64,000 bases of DNA from Pseudomonas borbori (GCF_900115555.1 NZ_FOWX01000011.1:1-64000); one strand, 5' to 3'. Positions 19,513-28,304 are shown, counted from the first letter of the stretch. The notes: generated by a model from the sequence alone, not told the origin. Made by a program: numbers and translations.

Positions 19513-20277
19513 ATGGGGCGATTTATTGGAGCCGAGTTGCAACAGGTTCTGCGTCTGCAGATAACACTGTATGCCTGCCGCGAACGTTTGCTGGCGGCGA
19601 CCGATCCTGAGGCCTTGCACGATCTGCGCATCGCCCTGCGCAAGCTGCGCAGCCTGCTGCGGCCGCTGCGCGGCGTGGAGGCCTGCGATGCGCTGCAGCA
19701 ACAGGCGGCCGAGCTTGGGCGAATCAGCGGGCCGTTGCGTGATCTCGAGGTGCTGCTCGCCCATTTGCAGGGGCTGGGCATGCGCGATGCGGTCAGCCGG
19801 CGTCAGCCGCGGCTGCTCGAGGGGTATCGAGCGCTGCTGGCCGACGATGCGCTGCCGGCGCTGTTCGAGGCGCTGGACCAGTGGCCGCATTCGTGGCGCC
19901 AAGCCGCGGCGGACGCCGAACTGACTGGCCTGGCTAAACGGGTCAAACGTCGCTTGGCCAAGCAGCAACGACGCCTGGGCGAGGCGCTGGTCGATCCGGC
20001 GCATGATCGCCACCGCCTGCGCTTGTTGATCAAGCGCGTGCGCTACGGCGCCGAGGCCTATCCACAGCTGAGCGGATTGTCGGCCAACACCCTGGCGCGC
20101 CTGAAGGCGGCGCAGTCGGCCCTGGGCGATTGGCATGATCGTTTGCAATGGTTGCAGCGGGCCGAGCAGGAAGCGGATCTGGCTGCTTGCGTCGCTACTT
20201 GGCGCACGGCATTGCAGGCAGCCGAGGAGGCGGTGGATCTGCAGTTGCTGATGTTGCAGGAGGATTTTGGCTGCTAG
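19513..20277 (+). CDS. CHAD-domain protein
   Basis: 254 aa, helical and rich in Arg and conserved His: HDLRIALRKLRSLLRPL near 35-50 and HRLRLLIKRVRYGAEAY near 165-185 are the CHAD hallmarks, basic surfaces that bind polyphosphate. The ATG at 19513 is chosen; the frame is open upstream into tgpA but lacks a domain there. The TAG stop (20275-20277) is part of the left end of an inverted-repeat element, so the native C-terminus may have been altered when that element arrived. Confidence 0.85.
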   Translation: MGRFIGAELQQVLRLQITLYACRERLLAATDPEALHDLRIALRKLRSLLRPLRGVEACDALQQQAAELGRISGPLRDLEVLLAHLQGLGMRDAVSRRQPRLLEGYRALLADDALPALFEALDQWPHSWRQAAADAELTGLAKRVKRRLAKQQRRLGEALVDPAHDRHRLRLLIKRVRYGAEAYPQLSGLSANTLARLKAAQSALGDWHDRLQWLQRAEQEADLAACVATWRTALQAAEEAVDLQLLMLQEDFGC

Positions 20278-20421
20278 CAGGCCGTTGAAAAACGTAGGCG
20301 AGGCAGGCAAGACAAGGCAAAAACAGGCGAAGAAGCGGAGTTTACGAGCTGTAAATGAGCATTCCGAGCCTGTTTTTAACGCAGTATTGCCAACGCAGGT
20401 AGTTTTTCAACGGCCTGCTAG
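20274..20421. mobile_element. 148-bp MITE-like element with 20-bp terminal inverted repeats
   Basis: The ends 20274-20293 and 20402-20421 are exact 20-bp inverted repeats beginning CTAGCAGGCC. Nested inside are AAAAACAGGC/GCCTGTTTTT (20319-20328, 20368-20377) and TTTAC/GTAAA (20341-20345, 20351-20355), so the whole element can fold into one long interrupted hairpin. It encodes nothing. Its CTAG ends provide the TAG stops of both flanking convergent genes. No target-site duplication is obvious unless CTAG itself is the duplication. It may also serve as a bidirectional terminator. Confidence 0.75.
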
Positions 20422-21656
20422 TGCAGCACCAGATCTTCCCCGCGCTCCTGCTGCCAGTCATCGTGGCTCTGTGCTGCGGCCTCGCCGGACATCTGGTGGA
20501 TGATCTCGAAGTAATCCTGTTTGAGTGGGTCCTGCATTATCTGACTGCGGGTCTTGACCCTGATCGCATAGATGCTCTGCACATTCTGGTGATCGAAGGT
20601 GCGCCATTGCTGGGGGCCCTTGAGCAGGCTGTAGCGGTGATTCTCGAGGGCCTGGATTAGTTTCTCGCTGTCCAGGCTGGCGCTGCGGCGCACGGCATCG
20701 GCCCATTGCTGGACGATGCTATAGGCCGAGGCGGCAGCGCTGTCGGGATATTCTCCATGCTGGCGAATGTAGTCGTCGACAAACGCTTGCCCGGCCGGGC
20801 TTTTTTCCTGGGCGGGTATTTGCCAGGTCCATGACTCGGTGCCGATCACGCCTTGCATGACCTTGGGGCCGGCCTGTTGCACGATGCTCTTGCTCAGGTG
20901 CGGCACTATGATCTGCATGCGCGTGTGCAGTCCCAGGTTGTGCGCCAGGCGCATGGTGTGTCGCAGGTCTTCGCCGAGCAGCGCCAGCACCAGGATCTCG
21001 GCATCGCTGGCGGCGGCCTTGTGCAGGGCGTCCAGGTAGTGCCGCCGCAATGCGCTGGACGAGGGCAGGGCGCTACGGCCGTGACGGGCGCGATCCTGGC
21101 TACCGGTGGTGGCGCGCAGCTCGCTTTCGATGCTGCGCCCCCAGGTGTCGTCGACGATGATGTAGTGGTAACGCTGGCGCGGCATGTGCCAACCGAGGTA
21201 TTCGCCGAGCACGCGGGCGCTCATCAGGGCGCTGTTGGACTCGCGGAACAGGTAGCGGTGCCCCTCGCGGCCGGTGACTTCGTTGGCATAACTGAGCGTG
21301 GCGAAGTACAGCAGGCCGAGCTGCCGGGCGCGCTTGCCAGCGGTGATTGCCTCTTCGCTGGTGGCGCCGCCGAAGACCATCTGCGCGCCCTGGCGGGCGA
21401 AACGCTCGACATTGTTCCGGGCGTTCTGCGCGCGCGAGGCACTGTTGCGGGTCAGTAGCTGCACGGGACGCCCGAGCAGGCCGCCACTGCTGTTGATGGC
21501 GTCCACCGCCATCAGCGCGCCGCGGTGCAGTTCCAGGCCTTCGGTCTTGTAATTGCCTGTGCGTGGGTAGCTGAGACCGATTTTGATCGGTTCGGCTTGC
21601 AGGCTATTGCCCAGGCAACCGAGTAGCAGGCAGCAGATGAGGGTGATGCGGGCCAT
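20418..21656 (-). CDS. ABC-type periplasmic substrate-binding protein (type 1 fold, branched-chain/urea-like)
   Basis: 412 aa. Signal peptide MARITLICCLLLGCLGNSLQA, then the type 1 periplasmic-binding fold: IKIGLSYPRTGNYKTEGLELHRGALMAV, INSSGGLLGRPVQLLTRNS and VFGGATSEEA. No permease or ATPase gene is adjacent, so it is an orphan binding protein; it could serve a distant transporter or a sensor. It is divergent from the PQQ alcohol dehydrogenase and may be co-regulated with it. AAGGAG lies nine bases before the ATG. The TAG stop lies inside the neighbouring inverted-repeat element. The ligand cannot be told. Confidence 0.85.
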   Translation of the reverse strand: MARITLICCLLLGCLGNSLQAEPIKIGLSYPRTGNYKTEGLELHRGALMAVDAINSSGGLLGRPVQLLTRNSASRAQNARNNVERFARQGAQMVFGGATSEEAITAGKRARQLGLLYFATLSYANEVTGREGHRYLFRESNSALMSARVLGEYLGWHMPRQRYHYIIVDDTWGRSIESELRATTGSQDRARHGRSALPSSSALRRHYLDALHKAAASDAEILVLALLGEDLRHTMRLAHNLGLHTRMQIIVPHLSKSIVQQAGPKVMQGVIGTESWTWQIPAQEKSPAGQAFVDDYIRQHGEYPDSAAASAYSIVQQWADAVRRSASLDSEKLIQALENHRYSLLKGPQQWRTFDHQNVQSIYAIRVKTRSQIMQDPLKQDYFEIIHQMSGEAAAQSHDDWQQERGEDLVLH

Positions 21657-22007
21657 GGGGGCTCGCTCCTTGGCGTGGGGAGCGCACTTTCTAAACGCTG
21701 CGGGGCGCGTTGGGTATGCTCTTTTCAGGTGGCCAGGGTGGCACTTAAGTCGCGATGGCGGAACCGGCGCAGGCGCCGGAGCAGGCCGCGAGCGCTGTGG
21801 CGCGGGCAAAAAGAGCTGCAACGGATTGCCAGCCGATCGCGCTCACGGAAATAGTGCGCTGTCTGTCGTGGCGGACAAGTATTGCTACCAAGGGAGTAGT
21901 TAAATCGGCACTGCGATCAATTGTTGCCCGAGCCCCTGCAGCCAAGAATTAGCGGCAGACCGGGAAAATTTCCCGGGGATAACAATTAACCCGCAGAGGT
22001 AACCGCA
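21657..22007. other. 351-bp divergent regulatory region, binding protein (-) / PQQ-ADH (+)
   Basis: No gene is visible. It contains a GC-rich hairpin near 21768-21784 (GGCGCAGGCGCC) and, next to the dehydrogenase, a CCGGGAAA-A-TTTCCCGG dyad. Clear -35/-10 pairs were not found, as expected if activators are required. Confidence 0.45.
21960..21976 (+). promoter_or_regulatory. 17-bp perfect dyad upstream of the PQQ dehydrogenase
   Basis: CCGGGAAA-A-TTTCCCGG, eight-base perfect arms around one A, 32 bp before the ATG. It could be an operator or a 5'-UTR hairpin. No regulator can be named from the sequence. Confidence 0.45.
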
Positions 22008-23783
22008 ATGAAACACTCCGGTCTACGCAAGCCCTTGGTGCTGAGTGCACTGTGCACCGCCATGTTCTTCCCCGCCGCTTCGGCGTTGGCTGTCACCGAT
22101 AAGGAAATCCTCGACGATGTGAACTCCACCAACCAGATCGTGACCAACGGCATGGGCCTGCAAGGTCAGCGCTACAGCACGCTGGATATCCTCAATACTG
22201 ACAACATCAAGGATCTGCGCCCGGTCTGGGCGATGTCCTTCGGTGGTGAAAAGCAGCGCGGCCAGCAAGCCCAGCCGATGATCAAGGACGGCGTGATGTA
22301 CGTCACCGCCTCCTACTCGCGGGTGTTCGCCGTGGATGCGCGCACCGGCAAGGAACTCTGGCAGTACGATGCGCGCCTGCCGGATGACATCCGTCCGTGC
22401 TGCGACGTGATCAACCGTGGTGTGGCCTTGTACGGCGACCTGGTGATCTTCGGCACCCTGGACGCCAAGCTGGTGGCCCTGAACAAGGACACCGGCAAAG
22501 TGGTGTGGCGCAAGAGCGTCGCCGATCACAAGGCCGGTTACTCGATCACCGCGGCGCCGCTGGTGATCAATGGCAAGCTGATCACCGGGGTTTCCGGTGG
22601 CGAATTCGGCGTCGTGGGCAAGATCGAAGCCTATGACCCGAAAAATGGCGAACTGCTGTGGACCCGGCCGACCGTGGAAGGCCACATGGGTTACGTCTAC
22701 AAGGACGGCAAGGCGGTCGAGAACGGCATCTCCGGCGGCGAAGCCGGCAAGACCTGGCCGGGCGACCTGTGGAAGACCGGCGGCGCGGCACCCTGGCTGG
22801 GCGGCCTGTACGACCCGGAAACCAACCTGCTGCTGTTCGGTACGGGTAACCCGGCGCCATGGAATTCGCACCTGCGCCCTGGCGACAACCTCTATTCGTC
22901 CTCGCGCCTGGCCCTGAACCCGGACGACGGCACCATCAAGTGGCACTTCCAGACCACTCCGCACGACGGCTGGGACTTCGACGGCGTCAACGAGGTGGTG
23001 TCCTTCAACTACCAGGAAGGCGGCAAGACCATCAAGGCCGCGGCCACCGCCGACCGTAACGGTTTCTTCTACGTGCTCGATCGCACCAACGGCAAGTTCA
23101 TTCGCGGCTTCCCCTTCGTCGACAAGATCACCTGGGCCAAGGGCCTGGACAAGAACGGCCGGCCGATCTACGACGAGGCCAACCGCCCTGGTGCGCCGGG
23201 TGGCGAGACCAAGGGCAGTTCGGTATTCGCCGCGCCGGCCTTCCTCGGCGCGAAGAACTGGATGCCGATGGCCTACAGCCAGGACACCGGCCTGTTCTAT
23301 GTGCCGTCCAACGAATGGGGCATGGACATCTGGAACGAGGGGATCGCCTACAAGAAGGGCGCGGCCTACCTCGGTGCCGGTTTTACCATCCGTCCGCTGA
23401 ACGAGGACTACATCGGCGTGCTGCGCGCCATCGACCCGAAAACCGGTAAGGAAGTCTGGCGTCACAAGAACTTCGCGCCATTGTGGGGCGGGGTGATGAC
23501 CACCAAGGGCAACCTGGTATTCACCGGAACGCCCGAGGGCTTCCTGCAGGCCTTCAATGCCAAGACCGGCGACAAGGTCTGGGAGTTCCAGACCGGTTCC
23601 GGCGTGCTCGGCTCCCCGGTTACCTGGGAAATGGACGGCGAGCAGTATGTCTCCGTACTCTCCGGCTGGGGCGGTGCGGTACCGCTGTGGGGCGGCGAAG
23701 TGGCCAAGCGGGTGAAGAACTTCAACCAGGGCGGCATGCTCTGGACCTTCAAGCTGCCGAAGGACCTGGTCGCCAAGCGCTGA
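22008..23783 (+). CDS. PQQ-dependent alcohol dehydrogenase, lanthanide-type (PedH/ExaA family)
   Basis: 591 aa with a signal peptide (cleavage near ASALA) and an eight-bladed PQQ propeller (repeated W-motifs such as [23 protein letters not shown]). Active-site features: the vicinal disulfide Cys131-Cys132 (RPCCD), Glu199 (GGEFG), Asn281 (GTGNPAPWN) and the catalytic base Asp323 in WDFDG. The extra Asp325, two residues on, is the feature that separates lanthanide enzymes (PedH, XoxF) from calcium enzymes (ExaA and PedE have Ser there). It oxidises short alcohols in the periplasm. No cytochrome c550, aldehyde dehydrogenase or pqq gene is adjacent. AGAGG precedes the ATG. Confidence 0.92.
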   Translation: MKHSGLRKPLVLSALCTAMFFPAASALAVTDKEILDDVNSTNQIVTNGMGLQGQRYSTLDILNTDNIKDLRPVWAMSFGGEKQRGQQAQPMIKDGVMYVTASYSRVFAVDARTGKELWQYDARLPDDIRPCCDVINRGVALYGDLVIFGTLDAKLVALNKDTGKVVWRKSVADHKAGYSITAAPLVINGKLITGVSGGEFGVVGKIEAYDPKNGELLWTRPTVEGHMGYVYKDGKAVENGISGGEAGKTWPGDLWKTGGAAPWLGGLYDPETNLLLFGTGNPAPWNSHLRPGDNLYSSSRLALNPDDGTIKWHFQTTPHDGWDFDGVNEVVSFNYQEGGKTIKAAATADRNGFFYVLDRTNGKFIRGFPFVDKITWAKGLDKNGRPIYDEANRPGAPGGETKGSSVFAAPAFLGAKNWMPMAYSQDTGLFYVPSNEWGMDIWNEGIAYKKGAAYLGAGFTIRPLNEDYIGVLRAIDPKTGKEVWRHKNFAPLWGGVMTTKGNLVFTGTPEGFLQAFNAKTGDKVWEFQTGSGVLGSPVTWEMDGEQYVSVLSGWGGAVPLWGGEVAKRVKNFNQGGMLWTFKLPKDLVAKR

Positions 23784-23796
23784 TCGGTTAGTCTCC

Positions 23797-23835
23797 AAGC
23801 ACAGGGCCGGCCTCTCAGCCGGCCTTGTGCTTTTT
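23797..23835 (+). terminator. Intrinsic terminator of the PQQ dehydrogenase gene
   Basis: Fifteen-base arms (23797-23811 and 23818-23832, one mismatch) around CTCTCA, GC-rich core GGCCGGC, ending in a run of five T at 23831-23835. Confidence 0.9.
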
Positions 23836-24208
23836 GTCGTATGGCCTGCAGCTCGGCCAGGACGCGGCGCTGTAACCGTTGTCCAGCCTGCTTCCGGAGA
23901 GGACAGGTCATCGGGCGCTCGTCGTTACGCGACTGCCGCATGCCGTTGCCGCGTAGGCGTAATGCCCTTGAACGGCCATCTCTGGCGCCAGCGGTAAGCC
24001 AGGCGCTCAAGGTGTAGCCAGTGCAATTCGGGAGCGGTTGCGTGGGGCGGATTGCATCCGGGCGAAAAAACGCTGCTCACTTGGCTTAAGTGAACAACAT
24101 TGGGTAGTGGCTGGGGAGGGGCGCGGCCTCTCGGGGTTTCAATGCCTGCGCGGGCAATCCGTCTGACTTTGACGCGGGTCGCGAGAAAGCCAGACGGGTC
24201 TGCTTGGT
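23836..24208. other. 373-bp convergent intergenic region without a gene
   Basis: No credible ORF. It holds a fragment GGATTGCATCCGGGC (about 24049-24063) that matches the long inverted repeat found at 33140-33160, a TCACTT-N5-AAGTGA dyad (24077-24093), and an imperfect hairpin 24161-24195 (arms GTCTGACTTT/AAAGCCAGAC) that may end the ATP-grasp transcript. Confidence 0.5.
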
Positions 24209-25195
24209 TCAGCTTGGTACTTTAGGTACGTGACCAAAGAGTTCCTGGGCGAAGCGCACGCGTTCTTCCGCGGTCTCGCTGATGCCTTTTTTCGCCAGCT
24301 CGGCCAGGCGCGCCTCCACCGCATGGGTGCGGTGAGTGAGGCCGCAGTCGTTGGCGATCTGGATGTTCAGGCCCGGGCGCGCGTTGAGTTCGAGAATCAG
24401 CGGGCCTTTCTCCTGATCGAGAACCATGTCCACGCCGATATAGCCCAGGCCACAGAGTTCATAGCAGCCGGCGGCCAGCTTCATGAAGCCATTCCAGTTG
24501 GGTAGCTGCACGCCGTCTACCGAGTTGGTGGTGTCCGGGTGCTTGCTGATCTTGTTGTTCAGCCAGGTGCCGCGCAGGGTCATCCCGGTCGCCAGGTCCA
24601 CGCCCACGCCAATGGCGCCCTGGTGCAGGTTGGCCTTGCCGCCGGACTGGCGGGTCGGCAGGCGCAGCATGGCCATCACTGGGTAGCCCTTGAGCACGAT
24701 GATGCGGATGTCCGGTACACCCTCGTAGCTGATGCTCTTGAAGATGGGGTCGGGGGTGACGCGGTATTCGATCAGCGCACGGTCGCGGTGACCGCCCAGC
24801 GAGTACAGGCCGGTGAGGATGCTGGAGATCTGGTGTTCGATTTCCTCATGGCTGATGATCTTGCCGGAAACCGTGCGGTAGCGATCCTCGAAGCGGTCGG
24901 CGACGACCAGGATACCGTCACCGCCAGCGCCCTGGGCCGGCTTGACCACGAAGTCCGGTCGATCGCCAATGATCTCGCGCAGCTTGTCGATGCCCTTTTC
25001 GGTCTCGATCACGCCGTACATTTCCGGCACGTCGATGCCGGCGGCGATGGCGCGCTCCTTGGTGATGATCTTGTCATCGACGATCGGATACAGGTTGCGC
25101 TTGTTGTACTTCAGCACGTAGTCCGCGTTGCGTCTGTTGATGCCCATGATGCCTTTGGCTTCAAGGGCCTTCCAGGTTTTCCAGAGACCTAGCAT
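24209..25195 (-). CDS. ATP-grasp ligase, RimK-related (alpha-L-glutamate ligase-like)
   Basis: 328 aa, no signal peptide, cytoplasmic. ATP-grasp features: DFVVKPAQGAGGDGI (about 100-114, the nucleotide-binding loop), YIGVDMVLD, and ILELNARPGLNIQIAN (about 282-297, the Mg-binding Glu/Asn). It matches the RimK-related family that always sits next to a 7TM transglutaminase-like protein and a retropepsin-like protease. Ligase substrates are unknown. It is the last gene of the trio, starting three bases after the 7TM stop. I recall the same trio near PA1766-PA1768 in P. aeruginosa. Confidence 0.85.
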   Translation of the reverse strand: MLGLWKTWKALEAKGIMGINRRNADYVLKYNKRNLYPIVDDKIITKERAIAAGIDVPEMYGVIETEKGIDKLREIIGDRPDFVVKPAQGAGGDGILVVADRFEDRYRTVSGKIISHEEIEHQISSILTGLYSLGGHRDRALIEYRVTPDPIFKSISYEGVPDIRIIVLKGYPVMAMLRLPTRQSGGKANLHQGAIGVGVDLATGMTLRGTWLNNKISKHPDTTNSVDGVQLPNWNGFMKLAAGCYELCGLGYIGVDMVLDQEKGPLILELNARPGLNIQIANDCGLTHRTHAVEARLAELAKKGISETAEERVRFAQELFGHVPKVPS

Positions 25196-25198
25196 GGC

Positions 25199-26731
25199 TC
25201 AATCCTTCAGGAAGGCTTTGAAGCGGAAAAGTTCGGTCAGGCGGTAGCCGCGGTAACGGCCCATCGCCAGCATGAAGCCCACCAGGATCATCAACACCGC
25301 CGGGAAGGTGAAGACGAAGTAGGTCAGTTGTGGAATGCTCATCAACAGGTGCGCCAGAGTTGCGGCGACCAGGGTGCCGATGGCGACCTTGAAGGCATGG
25401 CCGCCGCCACGTTCTTCCCAGGTGATCGACAGGCGCTCGATGGTCATGGTCAGAATCACCATCGGGAACAGCGCTACCGAGAGGCCGCGCTCCAGGCCGA
25501 GCTTGTGGCTGAACAGGCTGATTGCCGCGATCAGTACCACCACGAAGGTCAGGACCACCGACAGTCTGGGCAGCATCTGCAGTTTCAGGTGTTCGAGGTA
25601 GGAGCGCAGCGACAGGCCCAGGGCGGTGATGATGGTGAACAGGATGATGCCGAAGCCCAGCTGGGTCTCGCGGAAGGCCAGGGCGATCAGGACCGGGGTG
25701 AAGGTGCCCAGGGTCTGCAGCCCCCCGAGGTTGCGCAGGATCAGGATCACCAGTACGCCAAGCGGGATCACCATCATGATCTGAAAGGTCTGCTGGGTGG
25801 AGAGCGGCAGGCCATACAGCGAGTATTCGAGGAAGTCGGCGTCGGTGCTTTCGTCAGTCAGCTTGGCCAGGCGGATGGCATTCATCTCGCTGTTGCTCAG
25901 GGTGAAGCTGACTTGCGCCTGCTTGCCGCCTTCGAGGTTGACCAGATTGTCATCGCCGATCCACCAGATCAGGCGATCACTCGGCATGCCCTGTTGGCCG
26001 GTCTCAGGGTTGAAGTAGAGCCATTTCTCGCCATTGAAGCTGCGCAGCCACAGCTCGGGGTTTTGCTGGATCTCTGCGGCCAGGCGCACGGTGTGCACGC
26101 GCTCCATCGGCACGTGCGCAATGGAAAGCAGCAGTTCGATGACATTGGCCTTGTTCGGAGTCGAGGCATCGCCGCCCAACAACAGCTTGACGTTGTCGTC
26201 GTTGACGTTGTTGACCCGTTTGATGGTCTCGCTGATGAAGGTTTCGACGTCCGCCGAGTGCTGGCGGATCGGCGCGAGCAGGGCGTCGGCGGCAATCTTC
26301 TCGGCACCTTCCACTGGAATGCTGTCGCGGAAGATCGGCCCCTCGCTCTTGGCTTGTTCGCCACTGTAGCGCTTGGTCAGGACCAGGCGGTAGTACAGGG
26401 TCTGCTTGCCGCTGGCGCGCCGGGCAGACCAGGTAACCTTGCGGTTGCCATCGGCGCGATTGATGCTCACGCCATAGTTGTTGGAAATGAAGCTCTCGTT
26501 GAGGCTGACGTAGTCCTGGTTCAGTGGCGGCACGAACATCTGCAGCTTGACTGGCTCACGCGGGCTGGCCTGGAACTCGACTCTGGCGTCGATATTCCAC
26601 AGGTCATCGGTTTCGTCTTCGGTCAGCGGAATGCCGAGGATGAATATCTGGTAGGCCGTAATCAGAATGCCCAGGCCCACCAATAGCGTGATCAGGACTT
26701 TCAGATGCAGGTTAAGAGAGCGCATGGGCAT
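25199..26731 (-). CDS. Membrane protein: inactive transglutaminase-like periplasmic domain plus 7TM region
   Basis: 510 aa. One N-terminal membrane helix (about 11-31), a periplasmic region of about 300 residues belonging to the transglutaminase-like domain that lacks the Cys-His-Asp triad, and a C-terminal block of about seven membrane helices (335-500) ending in a basic tail (GRYRGYRLTELFRFKAFLKD). The architecture corresponds to the Transglut_i_TM/7TM_transglut families. It probably links the periplasmic protease to the cytoplasmic ligase. Start ATG overlaps the protease stop (TAATG); an alternative ATG lies two codons later (26725). Confidence 0.85.
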   Translation of the reverse strand: MPMRSLNLHLKVLITLLVGLGILITAYQIFILGIPLTEDETDDLWNIDARVEFQASPREPVKLQMFVPPLNQDYVSLNESFISNNYGVSINRADGNRKVTWSARRASGKQTLYYRLVLTKRYSGEQAKSEGPIFRDSIPVEGAEKIAADALLAPIRQHSADVETFISETIKRVNNVNDDNVKLLLGGDASTPNKANVIELLLSIAHVPMERVHTVRLAAEIQQNPELWLRSFNGEKWLYFNPETGQQGMPSDRLIWWIGDDNLVNLEGGKQAQVSFTLSNSEMNAIRLAKLTDESTDADFLEYSLYGLPLSTQQTFQIMMVIPLGVLVILILRNLGGLQTLGTFTPVLIALAFRETQLGFGIILFTIITALGLSLRSYLEHLKLQMLPRLSVVLTFVVVLIAAISLFSHKLGLERGLSVALFPMVILTMTIERLSITWEERGGGHAFKVAIGTLVAATLAHLLMSIPQLTYFVFTFPAVLMILVGFMLAMGRYRGYRLTELFRFKAFLKD

Positions 26732-27279
26732 TACTCATTAGGGGTGGCGCCAGTGTTTGCGTCAGGGGGACAGCCAGGTTTCCCGGCTGCGTATTTAAGG
26801 CTTGGGTCGACCAGTGCGCTGAAGCGTTTCAGCGCATCGGAGCCGATCAATAGCGGGTATTGGAATGCACTACGGTCGGTCAAGTTCACTTCGATTGTGC
26901 GCAGAGCCTGGCCCATGCAGATATCCAGTTCGATGACCGGGCGTGCGGTATAGGTTTTTTCTTCCTCTGGATCATAGTCGCCGGCGCGCCGTTTGATTTT
27001 GCTGATCCTCGCCAGTGGGCGCTCGATCGGGTGGCTATGGACATCGTCAATCGCCAGGTAGAAGCGTACCCAGGGTTCGCCCTCGCGCTTGAAACGCTCG
27101 ATGTCGCGCGCGCTCAAGGAGGCTGTCTTGGCTCCGGTATCCAGTTTGGCCGGCACTTGCAGGCCAAGGTTGAACAGCATTGCGTGTTCATTCAGGCCGT
27201 ATACGGATTTCTCTGCGGCGGCGAGACTCAGGCCAGGCAGTAGCAGGCAAAACAGCGAGGCGAAGGGCTTGAGTCTCAT
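26731..27279 (-). CDS. Periplasmic retropepsin-like aspartic protease (Zn_protease/DUF785 family)
   Basis: 182 aa. A signal peptide (MRLKPFASLFCLLLPGLSLA) precedes a retropepsin-like domain with the catalytic motif LDTGAKTASL (Asp47-Thr48-Gly49-Ala50) and the flap/partner motif FQYPLLIGSDAL. Databases often call this family ATP-dependent zinc protease, but no zinc motif or ATPase is present; the DTGA motif points to an aspartic protease that would dimerise. First gene of the trio. Only a short-spaced AGGA lies before the ATG. The substrate is unknown. Confidence 0.82.
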   Translation of the reverse strand: MRLKPFASLFCLLLPGLSLAAAEKSVYGLNEHAMLFNLGLQVPAKLDTGAKTASLSARDIERFKREGEPWVRFYLAIDDVHSHPIERPLARISKIKRRAGDYDPEEEKTYTARPVIELDICMGQALRTIEVNLTDRSAFQYPLLIGSDALKRFSALVDPSLKYAAGKPGCPPDANTGATPNE

Positions 27280-27498
27280 AAGTCCTATTGGCTATAGCGC
27301 AGTCGTCAGATAACAAGACGGCGGGCGAGGCGGGACGACCGCTGTACCTGGGTTGAACTCTGGCAGGCATGGCGACAACGCTGGGCCAGGCGCAAGTGGG
27401 TGGCATTCTATCACGGGGGTTTTGCTGCTGCGACAGACGCTTATAGGCGTTTATGCAAAAAATGATGGGCGCTTTATGCCTTTGGTTATTTGGCAATG

Positions 27499-27506
27499 TG
27501 TCGACA
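27499..27506. promoter_or_regulatory. Operator candidate 1 for the GntR regulator of prp
   Basis: TGTCGACA palindrome, in the context GTGTCGACAGTG. An identical core occurs 73 bp downstream. Palindromic TGT-N2-ACA sites of this kind are typical for FCD-type GntR proteins. Confidence 0.5.
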
Positions 27507-27571
27507 GTGATGTTTGATTGTTTGACAGTATTGCTATTATCGAGTAATTTTTAGGCAAATCACGCATGATG

Positions 27572-27579
27572 TGTCGACA
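27572..27579. promoter_or_regulatory. Operator candidate 2, directly before prpR
   Basis: Second TGTCGACA, ending two bases before the prpR ATG at 27582. It replaces a normal ribosome site, so occupancy would block the start of its own regulator gene (inference: autorepression). Confidence 0.5.
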
Positions 27580-27581
27580 AT

Positions 27582-28304
27582 ATGTCCGCTACCATTGAGT
27601 TGCCCCGTATCGTTCAAGATGACTCGGAAACCCTGTCCGAGCATGTTTTTCGTCGCATCCAGGCCGCCATCGTCAAAGGCGAGATCGCCCCTGGCAGCAA
27701 GATCTCCGAGCCGGAACTGGCGCGTACCTATGGCATCAGTCGCGGGCCGCTGCGCGAGGCGATTCACCGCCTGGAAGGCCAGCGTCTGCTGGTGCGTATT
27801 CCTCATGTCGGGGCGCGGGTGGTGTCGCTCGATCACGCCGAACTGATCGAGCTCTATGAAATTCGCGAATCGCTGGAAGGCATGGCTTGCCGCCTGGCCG
27901 CCGAGCGCATGAGTCAGGCGGAAATCGACGACCTGCGCCGGGTGCTCGACCTGCATGAACAGGATGCGGCCTTCAAGGCGGGCGTCGGTTACTACCAGCA
28001 GGAAGGCGATTTCGATTTCCACTACCGGATCATCCAGGGCAGCGGCAACCGCACCCTGGTGCAGATGCTCTGTGGTGAGCTGTACCAGCTGGTACGCATG
28101 TACCGCCTGCAGTTCTCGGCCACGCCGAACCGTCCGCGTCAGGCCTTCGCCGAGCATCACCGCATTCTCGACGCCATCGCCGAGCGCGATGGCGAGCTAG
28201 CCGAGTTGTTGATGCGCCGTCACATCGGCGCCTCCAAGCGCAACATCGAGCGTCACTACCAGGACGCCCAGTCCAAGACAGCCAAACCCCGAGGTGAGTC
28301 ATGA
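27582..28304 (+). CDS. prpR: GntR/FCD-family regulator of the methylcitrate operon
   Basis: 240 aa. Winged helix at about 18-80 ([43 protein letters not shown] in segments), then the FCD ligand domain with metal-ligand positions in [15 protein letters not shown] and RRHIGASK. Pseudomonas prp operons are headed by such a GntR gene, unlike the sigma-54 activator PrpR of E. coli. It overlaps prpB by four bases (ATGA). The likely effector is 2-methylcitrate or a relative (inference). Confidence 0.88.
   Translation: MSATIELPRIVQDDSETLSEHVFRRIQAAIVKGEIAPGSKISEPELARTYGISRGPLREAIHRLEGQRLLVRIPHVGARVVSLDHAELIELYEIRESLEGMACRLAAERMSQAEIDDLRRVLDLHEQDAAFKAGVGYYQQEGDFDFHYRIIQGSGNRTLVQMLCGELYQLVRMYRLQFSATPNRPRQAFAEHHRILDAIAERDGELAELLMRRHIGASKRNIERHYQDAQSKTAKPRGES

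Larger units (their letters stand above)
27280..27581. promoter_or_regulatory. 302-bp divergent promoter region, protease trio (-) / prp operon (+)
   Basis: The prp-proximal 150 bp are AT-rich. A -35-like TTGACA lies at 27522-27527, between two copies of TGTCGACA. A TTATAGGCG...CGCTTTATGCC stretch lies near 27440-27480. The protease-proximal half is GC-rich with no recognised promoter. No gene is visible. Confidence 0.5.

Noticed and set aside
23462..24010. 182-codon frame on - over the end of the PQQ dehydrogenase
   Set aside because: It crosses the dehydrogenase and its terminator, has no homologous feature and no ribosome site.
24209..25195. True RimK (ribosomal protein S6 glutamate ligase)
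   Set aside because: Only the ATP-grasp core is shared; the N-terminus and gene context are those of the RimK-related family with the 7TM protein.
26731..27279. Label ATP-dependent zinc protease
   Set aside because: No HEXXH or other zinc motif and no ATPase; the signal peptide and LDTGA motif support a periplasmic retropepsin-like protease.
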